A program made the position numbers and the translations under genes. DNA of 64,000 nt from CAYYIS01 sp964470965 (GTDB lineage: Bacteria; JAAXHH01; JABIQT01), in the NCBI GenBank assembly GCA_964470965.1, contig CAYYIS010000008.1:1-64000 (forward strand), read 5' to 3'. Positions 45,357-53,913 of this stretch are shown piece by piece. Every line of letters begins with the position of its first letter. Position 1 is the stretch's first letter. The notes beneath the pieces were generated by a model. The model saw only the letters and a list, made by a program, of their open reading frames with translations, had not been told where the DNA came from and made no database searches.

Positions 45357-45560
45357 TCTGTTGACTTATTCGCTGCAACAAATAGGCGCCCGCGAGCCGA
45401 TAGCTGCAAACATTTCCGGTCTTGGAATTAATCATGATCAAGATTCGTTTTGCCAGCTACTTCTCCCAATTGGCCTTATAATTTACGTCTTGATGATAAC
45501 GTTGAATAGTATATATTACGGTACAATCACAGGCAGATTGCAAATTAGCAAGAGGATTAA

Positions 45561-46937
45561 ATGAATCAAACACAATACCAGGCAACTTGGGAATCCCTGG
45601 ACAGCCGTCCCATGCCAAGGTGGTTCAATGAAGCGAAATTCGGCATCTTCATTCACTGGGGCCTTTACTCGGTTCCCGCATGGCGACCTCTGAGCAAAGA
45701 GCGGTACGCTTCTTATGCGGAGTGGTATTACGCCACGGTGATCGGTGATCATGAATTCGGTGGGGATGCGTTCCATAAGCAGACTTATGGGGAGAATTTC
45801 GAGTACCGGGATTTCGGCCCGATGTTCAAGGCAGAACTGTTCGACCCGGATTACTGGGCATCACTGTTTCAGAAGTCCGGCGCGAAATACGTGGTGCTGA
45901 CCACCAAGCACCACGACGGATACTGTCTCTGGCCCACCAAGAGTCCTTACAAAAAAGAGTGGAACAGCATGGCGATCGGTCCGAAACGGGATCTGGTGGG
46001 GAATTTGACGACGGCAGTCAGGAACCAGGGCTTACGTATGGGGCTTTACTACTCGATTATCGAATGGGAAAGCATATGGACGCACCGAGCTGACACCGGA
46101 TATTACGTGGATAAATCCCTGGTGGACCGATACCGCATCCCGGAAGATAAATATGTGACCGAACACCTGATACCCCAGTTAAAGGAGCTGGTACAAATAT
46201 ATCAGCCGGATGTCATTTTCTCGGATGGCGGGGAATGGGATGGCAGCGAGGAATACTTTAAGACAAAGGAGTTCCTGGCTTGGCTGTACAACGAGGCGCC
46301 CAACAAGGAGGAGGTCGTGGTAAACGACCGCTGGGCGAAAGATGTACCGGGCAACCATGGAGATTACTACTCCAGCGAATACGAAGACACGGATGCTATC
46401 GGGCTGGACCATCCCTGGGAGGAAAGTAGGGGGATCGGTGGGTCGTACGGATTTAACCGGGCGGAAAACATCGAAGACTATCGGACTTCCGAAGAGCTTA
46501 TCCATGAATTGATCGGGGTGGTAAGCAGGGGGGGCAACTTCTTGCTAAACGTCGGCCCCACTTCGGACGGCAGGATTCCGGTTATCCAACAGCAGAGGCT
46601 CCTCGATGTTGGTGAGTGGATGGCAGTCAACGGCGAGGCGATCTACGACGCACAGGCCTGGCGGGAGAGCCGCGATACGGATCTGACGTCGGTGGCCTTT
46701 ACCGTTAAGGGTAACAACCTGTATGTGATTTGCACGGAATGGCCGGTGAATCAGGTTTTCGTTCCAGGGATCACGTCTCACGACAGTCTCACTGTCGAGA
46801 TGCTCGGTACGGACAGGTCGGTAACGTGGTCAGCGGAGAATGGCGGGATCACTGTTTCGCCTCCTGCCCTGTCGCCGGGAGAAGTGCCGTGCCGGCACGC
46901 TTATGTATTTAAAATCACAGAATTTAAGAAAGCGTAG
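45561..46937 (+). CDS. Alpha-L-fucosidase, GH29 family
   Basis: A 458-residue glycoside hydrolase of family 29, which removes terminal alpha-L-fucose from glycans. Conserved blocks include W-F-N-E-A-K-F-G-I-F-I-H-W-G near residues 18-31, the histidine pair in T-T-K-H-H-D-G-Y near 114-121, and the catalytic nucleophile Asp222 in V-I-F-S-D-G-G-E-W. G-G-N-F-L-L-N-V-G-P-T near 312 is also typical. No signal peptide is seen, so the enzyme seems intracellular or non-classically placed. ATG 45561 is preceded by AGAGGA. MscS follows after 3 bases. Confidence 0.93.
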   Translation: MNQTQYQATWESLDSRPMPRWFNEAKFGIFIHWGLYSVPAWRPLSKERYASYAEWYYATVIGDHEFGGDAFHKQTYGENFEYRDFGPMFKAELFDPDYWASLFQKSGAKYVVLTTKHHDGYCLWPTKSPYKKEWNSMAIGPKRDLVGNLTTAVRNQGLRMGLYYSIIEWESIWTHRADTGYYVDKSLVDRYRIPEDKYVTEHLIPQLKELVQIYQPDVIFSDGGEWDGSEEYFKTKEFLAWLYNEAPNKEEVVVNDRWAKDVPGNHGDYYSSEYEDTDAIGLDHPWEESRGIGGSYGFNRAENIEDYRTSEELIHELIGVVSRGGNFLLNVGPTSDGRIPVIQQQRLLDVGEWMAVNGEAIYDAQAWRESRDTDLTSVAFTVKGNNLYVICTEWPVNQVFVPGITSHDSLTVEMLGTDRSVTWSAENGGITVSPPALSPGEVPCRHAYVFKITEFKKA

Positions 46938-46940
46938 CAT

Positions 46941-48029
46941 ATGGATCAATTTCTAGATATCCTGAACCAGACCTGGCAGTGGACCGGCATGGAGTTGCTG
47001 ACGGCCTTCGGCATTCTGGTAGCCGCATTCATTGCGCGCAAGTTGTTCCGGATCTTCCTGGAACGCGGGGCAAAACGTCTGACTGCAAAGACGGAAACAG
47101 ATCTGGATGACCTGCTGATCCAGGCTATCGAGAAGCCGATCGATGTTGGTATACTTATTCTGGGCGTTTATCTGGCGGCACAGAGTCTGAATCCGCCTGA
47201 CCGAATGCAGGAATGGCTGACATCCATCTTCTGGATTCCTTATTCGTTCCTGATCGCCTGGACGATGTTCAGGGGTATCAGCGTCCTCTCACATGGCCTG
47301 CACAAGTGGGCGCAGCGCACGGACAACGCCCTGGACGACCAGCTCGTTCCGCTGGTGGACCGGGCGGCAAAAGTAGTCGTATGGATCCTGGCCATATTGA
47401 TGGTACTTCAGAATATGGGCTATTCCATTTCCGGCCTGATCGCTGGTCTGGGGGTGGGTGGTCTGGCCGTGGCGCTGGCCGCGCAGAAGACCCTGGCGGA
47501 TGTGTTTGGATCAGTGATGCTCCTGGCGGACCGGCCGTTTGCCATAGGGGACTGGGTGGTCTCTCCGGACAAGGAAATCGAAGGCACAGTAGAACGTATC
47601 GGATTCCGCAGTACCCGCATTCGTACGTTTGATCAGACGCTTGTAACCATCCCTAACAGCCGCCTGGCCGATTTTGTCATCAACAACATGTCACAACGGC
47701 CCGTGCGGCGGGTCTGGATAACTGTGGGGCTCACCTATGGCACCCAGGTGAATCAGATGAAAGAGGCGGTTTCAAAGATCGATAGCCTGTTGCGCACCCA
47801 TCCCGATGTGGACCAGGATTCTACGATCCTAGTTTACTTCACCGACTTTGGGGACAGTTCCCTCAACATCATGGTCTACTACTTCGCGAATACAACGGTC
47901 TGGGGAGAATACCTGCGGGTACGCGAAGATGTGAACCTTAAGATCATGAAGGTCGTCGAGGATCTGGGGCTCTCCATCGCCTTCCCTACGCGCACGGTAC
48001 ATCTGGAGCATAGCGCCGAATCGGGCTGA
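46941..48029 (+). CDS. MscS-family mechanosensitive ion channel
   Basis: A 362-residue inner-membrane channel of the MscS family that opens under membrane tension. Four or more N-terminal hydrophobic segments precede the pore-lining helix (G-L-G-V-G-G-L-A-V-A-L-A-A-Q-K near residues 169-183). F-G-S-V-M-L-L-A-D-R-P-F near 190 and the beta-domain G-D-W-V near 208 follow. The cytoplasmic domain (about 200-355) matches the family length. It begins 3 bases after the fucosidase stop but probably has an independent function. It is followed by the remnant of a permease on the other strand. Confidence 0.92.
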   Translation: MDQFLDILNQTWQWTGMELLTAFGILVAAFIARKLFRIFLERGAKRLTAKTETDLDDLLIQAIEKPIDVGILILGVYLAAQSLNPPDRMQEWLTSIFWIPYSFLIAWTMFRGISVLSHGLHKWAQRTDNALDDQLVPLVDRAAKVVVWILAILMVLQNMGYSISGLIAGLGVGGLAVALAAQKTLADVFGSVMLLADRPFAIGDWVVSPDKEIEGTVERIGFRSTRIRTFDQTLVTIPNSRLADFVINNMSQRPVRRVWITVGLTYGTQVNQMKEAVSKIDSLLRTHPDVDQDSTILVYFTDFGDSSLNIMVYYFANTTVWGEYLRVREDVNLKIMKVVEDLGLSIAFPTRTVHLEHSAESG

Positions 48030-48034
48030 TCTCA

Positions 48035-48202
48035 CTAAAACTTGAGCGTTGCGACAGGATCCTCTTTCGTGGCACGGCTTACAGGAACGAAGTTGCCGAA
48101 CAGAGCCACCACGGTCGCAATGAAGACGACACAGATAGTCTTTGCGGTGTCGTTCAGAAGTAGAGGGATTTTCGTTGTTTTAAAATAGTCGACGCAGGGC
48201 AT
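48035..48202 (-). pseudogene. FtsX/MacB-type ABC permease C-terminal remnant
   Basis: Read on the minus strand, about 55 codons end in a sequence typical of the last transmembrane segment and tail of FtsX/MacB-like permeases: I-P-L-L-L-N, a hydrophobic V-V-F-I-A-T-V-V-A-L-F-G, then P-V-S-R-A-T-K-E-D-P-V-A-T-L-K-F and a TAG stop (48037-48035). Upstream in the same frame a TAG interrupts it within about 6 codons. The rest of the permease (some 350 residues) is absent. It is the tail of a lost gene. Confidence 0.6.
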
Positions 48203-48308
48203 CACAGGATCCCCTCGATGCTAAAACCCTGCGACGACAACCCTGTTCCCGATATTTAAGATTTCGTTCACCCATTCGCCCGCACCTGCCGAAAAAGCAA
48301 CCCCTCCT

Positions 48309-48605
48309 ATGACTGATACTGACGTGACCGCGCCCCATATCGACCTGCAGCGGCGAACCGGACGGAGTGTCAGTCAACCATATGCCGTCGTACTTCACAA
48401 TGACGACTATCACGAGATGGATTATGTTGTGCAGTCGCTGGTAGAAAGTGTGCCTGAACTATCCTCAGGTGACGCCTTCCGGATCATGATGGAGACGCAT
48501 AAAACCGGAAAAGCCATCGTGATTGTCTGTCCGCTGGAACAAGGGGAACTCTACCGAGATCGAATCCGTAACTGTGGCCTGGCGGCGACTGTAGAGAAGG
48601 TTTGA
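48309..48605 (+). CDS. clpS: ClpS-family adaptor protein
   Basis: A 98-residue ClpS-domain protein. ClpS delivers N-degron substrates to the ClpAP protease. The domain covers about residues 20-97: V-V-L-H-N-D-D-Y-H-E-M-D-Y-V near 27-40 supplies the N-end-binding Asn and Asp-Asp, and H-K-T-G-K-A near 66-71 supplies a key His. A 19-residue N-terminal arm carries T-D-T-D-V-T-A-P. clpA is not adjacent. No clear Shine-Dalgarno precedes ATG 48309. The gene converges with the oxidoreductase gene 5 bases away. Confidence 0.87.
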   Translation: MTDTDVTAPHIDLQRRTGRSVSQPYAVVLHNDDYHEMDYVVQSLVESVPELSSGDAFRIMMETHKTGKAIVIVCPLEQGELYRDRIRNCGLAATVEKV

Positions 48606-48609
48606 GACG

Positions 48610-49695
48610 TCAAAACCAGCTGTCATAAGGGTTAGCCGAATCTTCTAATGGTAAAGAAACCCTGTCCCCCCTTATGTGGGACAGCCTGGCAGCCATGGCC
48701 ATTTCCATATGTTTACGAGCGGTCTTTCCCGTACACAGCTCAAATTCCGGCTTTTTACCCTCTATCATATCAATCATGGAACGGGCCATGCGGTGGTGAG
48801 CGTTGATCCATTTCTGGCTGCCGGACACCTCCTCATGAGCCAGGATTTCCCAGCGATCGTCCTCCAGCAGCTTCGGGTTGGTGTGCGGGTGGTAATAGAT
48901 ATCCGGACCGTCCTGGGTAGGCCCGGGCAAACAAAGCGTTCCTTCGGTGCCGTGAATATCGATACGGTACGGGTTTTCGACACCGTCGCCCGCATAGGAC
49001 TCGAATTCGGCATTGAAACCATCGAACTGGTAGTGGGCCCAGATGCCGTTACCGGCGGACAATCCCATACCGAACACACCGTCCTTCTTATCAGCCGGCG
49101 TGGCAGAACGCCCGTCCTGGGTGATGATTGACTGGCACCAGAGCGGTGCCCCGAATAGCTGCCACAGAAAATCGAAGAAGTGCGGATAAAGATCTATTAA
49201 CCACTGATCCCCGCCCAGTTCGCCGCCGAAGCCGTACATGCGCGCCCACCTTGGTTCCCCAATCTTTCCGCTGCGTATCATCGGTATCGCAGTGGTTTGA
49301 ATTTCGGGACGTCCGCGCCAGGGGTGCGCCATTACAAGCATTGCGCCGGCACGGTCGCAAGCCTTCAGCATCTGATCCGCTTCTGCCGGAGTTCGGGCCA
49401 ATGGTTTTTCAACGTATACATGTGTGCCCTGTTCGGCGGCGGCCATCACCATGTCCAGATGGTTGCTCATTTCGTGGGTCGCGAGCACCGCGATGTCGGT
49501 CTCTTCGACACTCAGCATCTCACGGTAATCCGCGTAGGCCTTCCGGGCGCCGGTACGTTCGACAGCCTTGGCGCGTCCCCCTTCATCCGGATCGGCAAGC
49601 GCAACAATCTCCGCCCCCGCCACACCGACAAATGCCTGATCGAGCGAATGCCCGTAGTCACCACATCCTGTGTGACCGATGATACATACCTTCAT
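48610..49695 (-). CDS. Gfo/Idh/MocA-family oxidoreductase
   Basis: A 361-residue NAD(P)-dependent oxidoreductase. The N-terminal Rossmann fold begins with V-C-I-I-G-H-T-G-C-G-D-Y-G; E-K-P-L near residue 96 is the conserved active-site lysine loop. The C-terminal domain carries the family D-L-Y-P-H-F-F-D-F-L-W block near 168. Members act on sugars, inositols or related polyols; the substrate is not evident. ATG 49695 is preceded by AGGAGTTT. An unassigned small frame precedes it on the same strand. Confidence 0.87.
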   Translation of the reverse strand: MKVCIIGHTGCGDYGHSLDQAFVGVAGAEIVALADPDEGGRAKAVERTGARKAYADYREMLSVEETDIAVLATHEMSNHLDMVMAAAEQGTHVYVEKPLARTPAEADQMLKACDRAGAMLVMAHPWRGRPEIQTTAIPMIRSGKIGEPRWARMYGFGGELGGDQWLIDLYPHFFDFLWQLFGAPLWCQSIITQDGRSATPADKKDGVFGMGLSAGNGIWAHYQFDGFNAEFESYAGDGVENPYRIDIHGTEGTLCLPGPTQDGPDIYYHPHTNPKLLEDDRWEILAHEEVSGSQKWINAHHRMARSMIDMIEGKKPEFELCTGKTARKHMEMAMAARLSHIRGDRVSLPLEDSANPYDSWF

Positions 49696-49709
49696 GAGGC
49701 CGAAACTCC

Positions 49710-49925
49710 TTAAGACAGGTTCTCCACGAAAGGCTTAAAATTCCGTTTGGCAGCCTTCCATTCCAGCAGCTTGTTGCAGATATAGACGATCACTGTAAAT
49801 GAATTCACCGCCGTGTTCAGATGGAACAGATTGGTACCGACTCCGGCTTCGGTGATCCTGAGTAATTCATGATTGGTGACAGAATCCCATATATCTTCAT
49901 GGCGGTTAGACCACTGTGTGTCCAT
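49710..49925 (-). CDS. Unassigned small protein or gene fragment
   Basis: A 71-residue frame ends 14 bases before the oxidoreductase start on the same strand. It has no recognisable family, and only a weak ribosome binding site (GGGGATTTCC). The middle (N-T-A-V-N-S-F-T-V-I-V-Y-I-C-N) is hydrophobic, flanked by charged ends. It lies next to the decayed carbonic anhydrase gene, so it could be part of another broken gene. Confidence 0.3.
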   Translation of the reverse strand: MDTQWSNRHEDIWDSVTNHELLRITEAGVGTNLFHLNTAVNSFTVIVYICNKLLEWKAAKRNFKPFVENLS

Positions 49926-50002
49926 CCGGAAATCCCCGCAAACACATTACCCCCAAGCCCCCCACTGCTGCGGGCACAGGTAAATGCGCATACTTCTTCG
50001 AA

Positions 50003-50445
50003 TCAGGTGTCACGATTCACACCGTCGCAATACGAGTTCTCCTGCCCTGCCAACCTGTGTATCGCTGGCCCCGCCTCCGGTGCGGTTAACTTGGTGTCGA
50101 GATCCTTAATGCGACCATCTTTTAAACCGTAGATCCACCCGTGCATGGAAAGCAAACATTGATATGTTTGAACCTTGAGGACTTCCACGGCGTGCTGCAA
50201 CACTGACAGACAATTAAAATCCGTATGCAACATCCGATTTGCTATGTTGCGGTGCACAAATACCTCTTCCGGTTTCAACTCCAAGATCTGATTTGGCGGA
50301 ACCCGGCTGTCGGCACAATCAACCCAGAAATATTCCGGTGTCCGCTGTTGGGCAATTTTTTAAACATATCCGGTGTTTCATCTATGACACCTTCCGCCTA
50401 CTTTTCGTTTTTTTCCAAGAGTTGATTCAAAGATTTGAGTGACAT
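50003..50445 (-). pseudogene. Beta-carbonic anhydrase pseudogene
   Basis: Read on the minus strand from ATG 50445 the sequence matches a beta-class carbonic anhydrase but is broken. The N-terminus (M-S-L-K-S-L-N-Q-L-L-E-K-N-E-K) meets TAG where the family has Trp. A frame shift follows near 50340, after which the zinc-site block D-C-A-D-S-R-V-P and E-E-V-F-V-H-R-N-I-A-N are recovered. After H-T-D-F-N-C-L-S-V-L-Q near 50220 the frame jumps to the C-terminal H-G-W-I-Y-G-L-K-D-G. Roughly 90 residues, with the second zinc ligands (H-x-x-C), are deleted. The ATG overlaps the stop of the PIG-L gene (TAATG), so it was once translationally coupled to it. Confidence 0.85.
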
Positions 50446-53105
50446 TATGGTAGATTTCTGTTCTTGGGTAAACTCAACAAATTTGAGAATATCCTATAGG
50501 CTCCCGGTACTCCAGCCGGAAGCTGACGAAACCAAGCATAGCCGGTGTATATGTAAAATCCTTCCCCATAACGCGCCTCTACAAGACCGCCTGCCTTCGG
50601 TTCTTCACCCGGATCCTGTGACGCCATCAGCGGGGTATACCGATCGTCCCATTCACCAAAAAAATACAACCCTCGTTCCTGCACCCACCCATCAAAATCT
50701 TTTTTCGAAATCTTGTTCGGAATATTAAAAACAGGATGGTTTGGCTCCAATATTTCAACAGGTGCATCTTCTCTTGTGACCCTATCGTGCGGCCTGCTAA
50801 TATGGGCCGGATAGGGACTGAACTGAGTGCGGTTGAAAACGTACTGATTATATTGTACGATGTAAGTACCGCCGTTCCGTACAAATTCTAAAAGCCGGTG
50901 GTTGAACGCTACCAAATCTTCCCGCACCGCATAGGCCCGAATACCTGAAATAATAACGTCATAAGCCTCCAGATCCCCACTCGAAAGCTCGTTCGTGTCC
51001 AACAAATGAACTTCGACCCCCAGTTGCGCCAGAGATGCGGGGATACCGTCTCCGGCCCCCACGATATAACCTACGTTTAATCCTTCGGCAATCTCAACTT
51101 CAAACACTTTGACTTCAGAAACCGCATCTCGGTACAGGTGATGTGGATTAATATGGGGATAGCTGATCTCCACGTACCCCTCCCGATACTCTTTTCCATC
51201 CCATTCCGCCACTGCATTAAAGAAATAGGTGCCGCTTTGTATGGAAGGTGACGGCATTACTTCGAAGATGAGGGTAGTCTCCTCATTTTCACGGTTGAAG
51301 TCGAACGGATAACCAGCTGGATTCACAGTCCATCCATCCGGTACTTCGAGTCGTATGTTCGCGGCAGCGGGCCCGGGTACATTATTACGGACCGTCACCT
51401 GGAATGGTCGCGACCGCTTCTCGCGGGATACGGGGACAACTGCGTTTTCAGGGGTCAGCCTTACGGATAAAGCCGGAGCGATCATGAGCGGACGGCGGAT
51501 CTCCCCTATGGCCTGATCCGCATACCGGTATTCTGCCGGCTGCACGATCTCAATCGTTGTGCTATCGACCATAAACACGGCATGGCCGACCACCCCGGTC
51601 GGACGCCACGGCAGCCCTATCATATCATCGGAATCCACTACGACTGTACTGGCATATTTCGATTCCCGTCTCCAGTAGGGCTTACTGGTACGGGCGTAAT
51701 CGCTGACTGTCACGGAAACCGGGTTGTCCATCTGCTGGTTGTACCCCAGCGGATTTTTAATGACATCTCCGGATTTAATCTTCCATGTTTCCGGTGTTTC
51801 GAGCCAGGTCGCAACCGGTATGATCGGGATTCTGCTGCGGTTTAACAACTGCAGGTTCACCCCGAATGTGCTGCCTGGGATCACCACCGGATCGTCCACG
51901 AGCACCTCGAAGGACAAACCGAGGGCCAGTGAGACCACATCAACAAAGTCCTGTTCTTTGAGATCTGAAAGAAACAGCAGGTAGTCTTTATCAGCCGCAT
52001 CTATATGGCTCATCACAATATTGCGACGAACATTGCGGAGGTGCTGCAAGCCTCTTAGGGTGGCGGGCAAGACGGTTGAGGGCTCGAAAGGACGGTAGGC
52101 TTCAATAGCCTCACGCGCGGCCATGTCGGTTAATTCCAGCGTGGGCGCGATCATACGATTGAATGAAACGTCATCGGATACATTAGCGAACCGCATGAAT
52201 GAAGTATCGATACCATCGAACAAGGATCTGTCGCGTGTGTCTGGCGGAACTTCAGTGGTCCGTTCCACCAGCTTGATTTTGGTGGTTGCGGGCCCTTTAC
52301 GCTGAATGGACCCCATATCCTGTGACCGGTGCTGGCTGCGGCCGGCAAGGCCTATTTCTTGATAGGACCTCTGGTATATGGGGCTGTATTCGCCGGTATT
52401 AATAAGAAGGGAATCCAAACTTTCAAAAGAAGCGCGCGTGTTGCTTATATACAGTTTACCGGCCTGCCATGGATGCAGTCCCTGTGCGATCTGATCCGGA
52501 AACTGGTCAGGATCTGCTGCTACCCGAAAGGCCTCACGGGTCGTAATGCCTGCCGCCTGATGCTGCCCGTGCCCGTCCCGTGGGGAACCCGCGAACACAG
52601 ATACTATCACATCGGGACGAAAACGGCGGATAATCCGAACCACATCATCAAGAAGCAGGTCTCGCCCCCACAGTTCGAACGCTTCGTCTGCGTTCTTGGA
52701 AAATCCATAGTCAAATGCCCTGGTAAAAAACTGTTCCGCACCATCAAATTTACGCGCTGCCAGCAGCTCATCCGTACGGATCGCTCCGATGCCGTCATAT
52801 AACTCGGGTCCAATCAGGTTCTGGCCGCCCTCTCCCCTGTTCAGGGCCATGTAAGCAGTCCGCACATGCATGCCCCTGCTTACATAAGCCAACAGGGAAC
52901 TCCCCTCATCATCCGGATGGGCACCCGTATGAAGCATGCTGGCTACCACCGGAAGCTTCTGAAGCGCCTGTGCCAGGGTAGCAGCACCACGACTATCGGG
53001 CAGGGGACGGGCAAGTCCTGCTTTTGCGTCGAAAATTGTGGAAGGCAGCAAAAGGCACAGGCACAAAGGTGTCGCCCAAGAAAGATTTGCCCATACACGA
53101 GTCAT
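50445..53105 (-). CDS. Secreted PIG-L-family deacetylase, multidomain
   Basis: An 886-residue exported protein. A signal peptide spans about residues 1-28. A PIG-L (LmbE-like) zinc-dependent N-deacetylase domain follows at about 50-290; its metal motif H63-P-D-D-E67 and a distal G-H-G-Q-H near 192 are intact. A large middle region (about 420-700) looks like beta-sandwich domains. The last 200 residues contain a glutamine-amidotransferase-like (ThuA/GATase1-type) fold, G-Y-I-V-G-A-G-D and V-I-I-S-G-I-R-A-Y. It probably deacetylates an extracellular or periplasmic N-acetyl sugar. ATG 53105, behind AAAGGA, is favoured over 53192 because it gives a proper signal peptide. The start is 5 bases past the cytochrome gene. 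Confidence 0.82.
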   Translation of the reverse strand: MTRVWANLSWATPLCLCLLLPSTIFDAKAGLARPLPDSRGAATLAQALQKLPVVASMLHTGAHPDDEGSSLLAYVSRGMHVRTAYMALNRGEGGQNLIGPELYDGIGAIRTDELLAARKFDGAEQFFTRAFDYGFSKNADEAFELWGRDLLLDDVVRIIRRFRPDVIVSVFAGSPRDGHGQHQAAGITTREAFRVAADPDQFPDQIAQGLHPWQAGKLYISNTRASFESLDSLLINTGEYSPIYQRSYQEIGLAGRSQHRSQDMGSIQRKGPATTKIKLVERTTEVPPDTRDRSLFDGIDTSFMRFANVSDDVSFNRMIAPTLELTDMAAREAIEAYRPFEPSTVLPATLRGLQHLRNVRRNIVMSHIDAADKDYLLFLSDLKEQDFVDVVSLALGLSFEVLVDDPVVIPGSTFGVNLQLLNRSRIPIIPVATWLETPETWKIKSGDVIKNPLGYNQQMDNPVSVTVSDYARTSKPYWRRESKYASTVVVDSDDMIGLPWRPTGVVGHAVFMVDSTTIEIVQPAEYRYADQAIGEIRRPLMIAPALSVRLTPENAVVPVSREKRSRPFQVTVRNNVPGPAAANIRLEVPDGWTVNPAGYPFDFNRENEETTLIFEVMPSPSIQSGTYFFNAVAEWDGKEYREGYVEISYPHINPHHLYRDAVSEVKVFEVEIAEGLNVGYIVGAGDGIPASLAQLGVEVHLLDTNELSSGDLEAYDVIISGIRAYAVREDLVAFNHRLLEFVRNGGTYIVQYNQYVFNRTQFSPYPAHISRPHDRVTREDAPVEILEPNHPVFNIPNKISKKDFDGWVQERGLYFFGEWDDRYTPLMASQDPGEEPKAGGLVEARYGEGFYIYTGYAWFRQLPAGVPGAYRIFSNLLSLPKNRNLP

Positions 53106-53110
53106 ACAAG

Positions 53111-53908
53111 CTATCCTTTCCCGTCGGGCAGGGAACGCCGGTAAAGCCATAGGAATCCAGCCAACACGACGCAGATCATTGCCAGGACCCATCCAAACCT
53201 GCGACGCGTGCTGACTTCCTCTCTGACCAAGAGGAGTTCCTTGTCCACGTTTTTCAGACTGTCCCTGAATGAATCTGCCATCGGAATGAGAGTATCGAAC
53301 AAAAACACGTGTGAAGCCTGTTCCCTGTATGTGTTTCTGATTCGGTCTAGCTTGCCGAGTATCGGATCTACCGGCACCCCGGTAGGCAGTAATTCCAATG
53401 CAGCCATCCTCGTCTCCGCAATCGGGTCCAGGATGCCATTGACCGCCGTAACGAATTGATCGAGCGTCGCATTTTCATGGCAGTCTTCACAATTATCCGG
53501 AATCGAAATTTCCGCTACCTGGGGCTGGCGGATGATATGGCTGCCATGACAATCGATACAACTGGGCCAAAGGCCTCCCGCCAATCCGTGGGGACTCGCA
53601 AGGTAATTAGTCATCTGGATCTGATGACATGTACCGCACACTTGGTGGACTTGATCGGGCTGCAGTTCCCCCTTGAATCCGGCTTCCAAGTCATGGGAAA
53701 TCTCCTTTACCATGGAAGCGGCGGAACCGCCATGGCACTCCTGACACGCTATGCCGGCCATCTGATGAACGCTTCCCCGCCATTCCGGGACAGGAGCGGC
53801 CATCGCCTCCTGTTCCAGGGCGGCATGGCAGAGCACACAGGCATTTGAAGATTGGGCCGCTACTGTCGCAGGTAGCAGAAACACTAGGAAGAGCATCAGA
53901 TTAAGCAT
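53111..53908 (-). CDS. Five-heme cytochrome c, membrane-anchored
   Basis: A 265-residue exported cytochrome. A signal peptide spans about residues 1-18. Five C-x-x-C-H heme c sites are present: C-V-L-C-H, C-Q-E-C-H, C-G-T-C-H, C-I-D-C-H and C-E-D-C-H, all within the first 145 residues. A helical stretch follows and a C-terminal transmembrane segment (W-V-L-A-M-I-C-V-V-L-A-G-F-L-W near 235-250) anchors it. It is encoded right after cytochrome b (5-base gap) and Rieske genes, so it should take electrons from the Rieske protein in place of cytochrome c1 or f. Confidence 0.9.
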   Translation of the reverse strand: MLNLMLFLVFLLPATVAAQSSNACVLCHAALEQEAMAAPVPEWRGSVHQMAGIACQECHGGSAASMVKEISHDLEAGFKGELQPDQVHQVCGTCHQIQMTNYLASPHGLAGGLWPSCIDCHGSHIIRQPQVAEISIPDNCEDCHENATLDQFVTAVNGILDPIAETRMAALELLPTGVPVDPILGKLDRIRNTYREQASHVFLFDTLIPMADSFRDSLKNVDKELLLVREEVSTRRRFGWVLAMICVVLAGFLWLYRRSLPDGKG

Positions 53909-53913
53909 AGCTT

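Noticed and set aside
50391..50405. The in-frame TAG of the carbonic anhydrase remnant as a recoded codon
   Set aside because: The family has Trp (TGG) here, the gene also has a frameshift and a large deletion, and TAG ends intact genes in this window (at 29321 and 42420), so it is a plain nonsense mutation.
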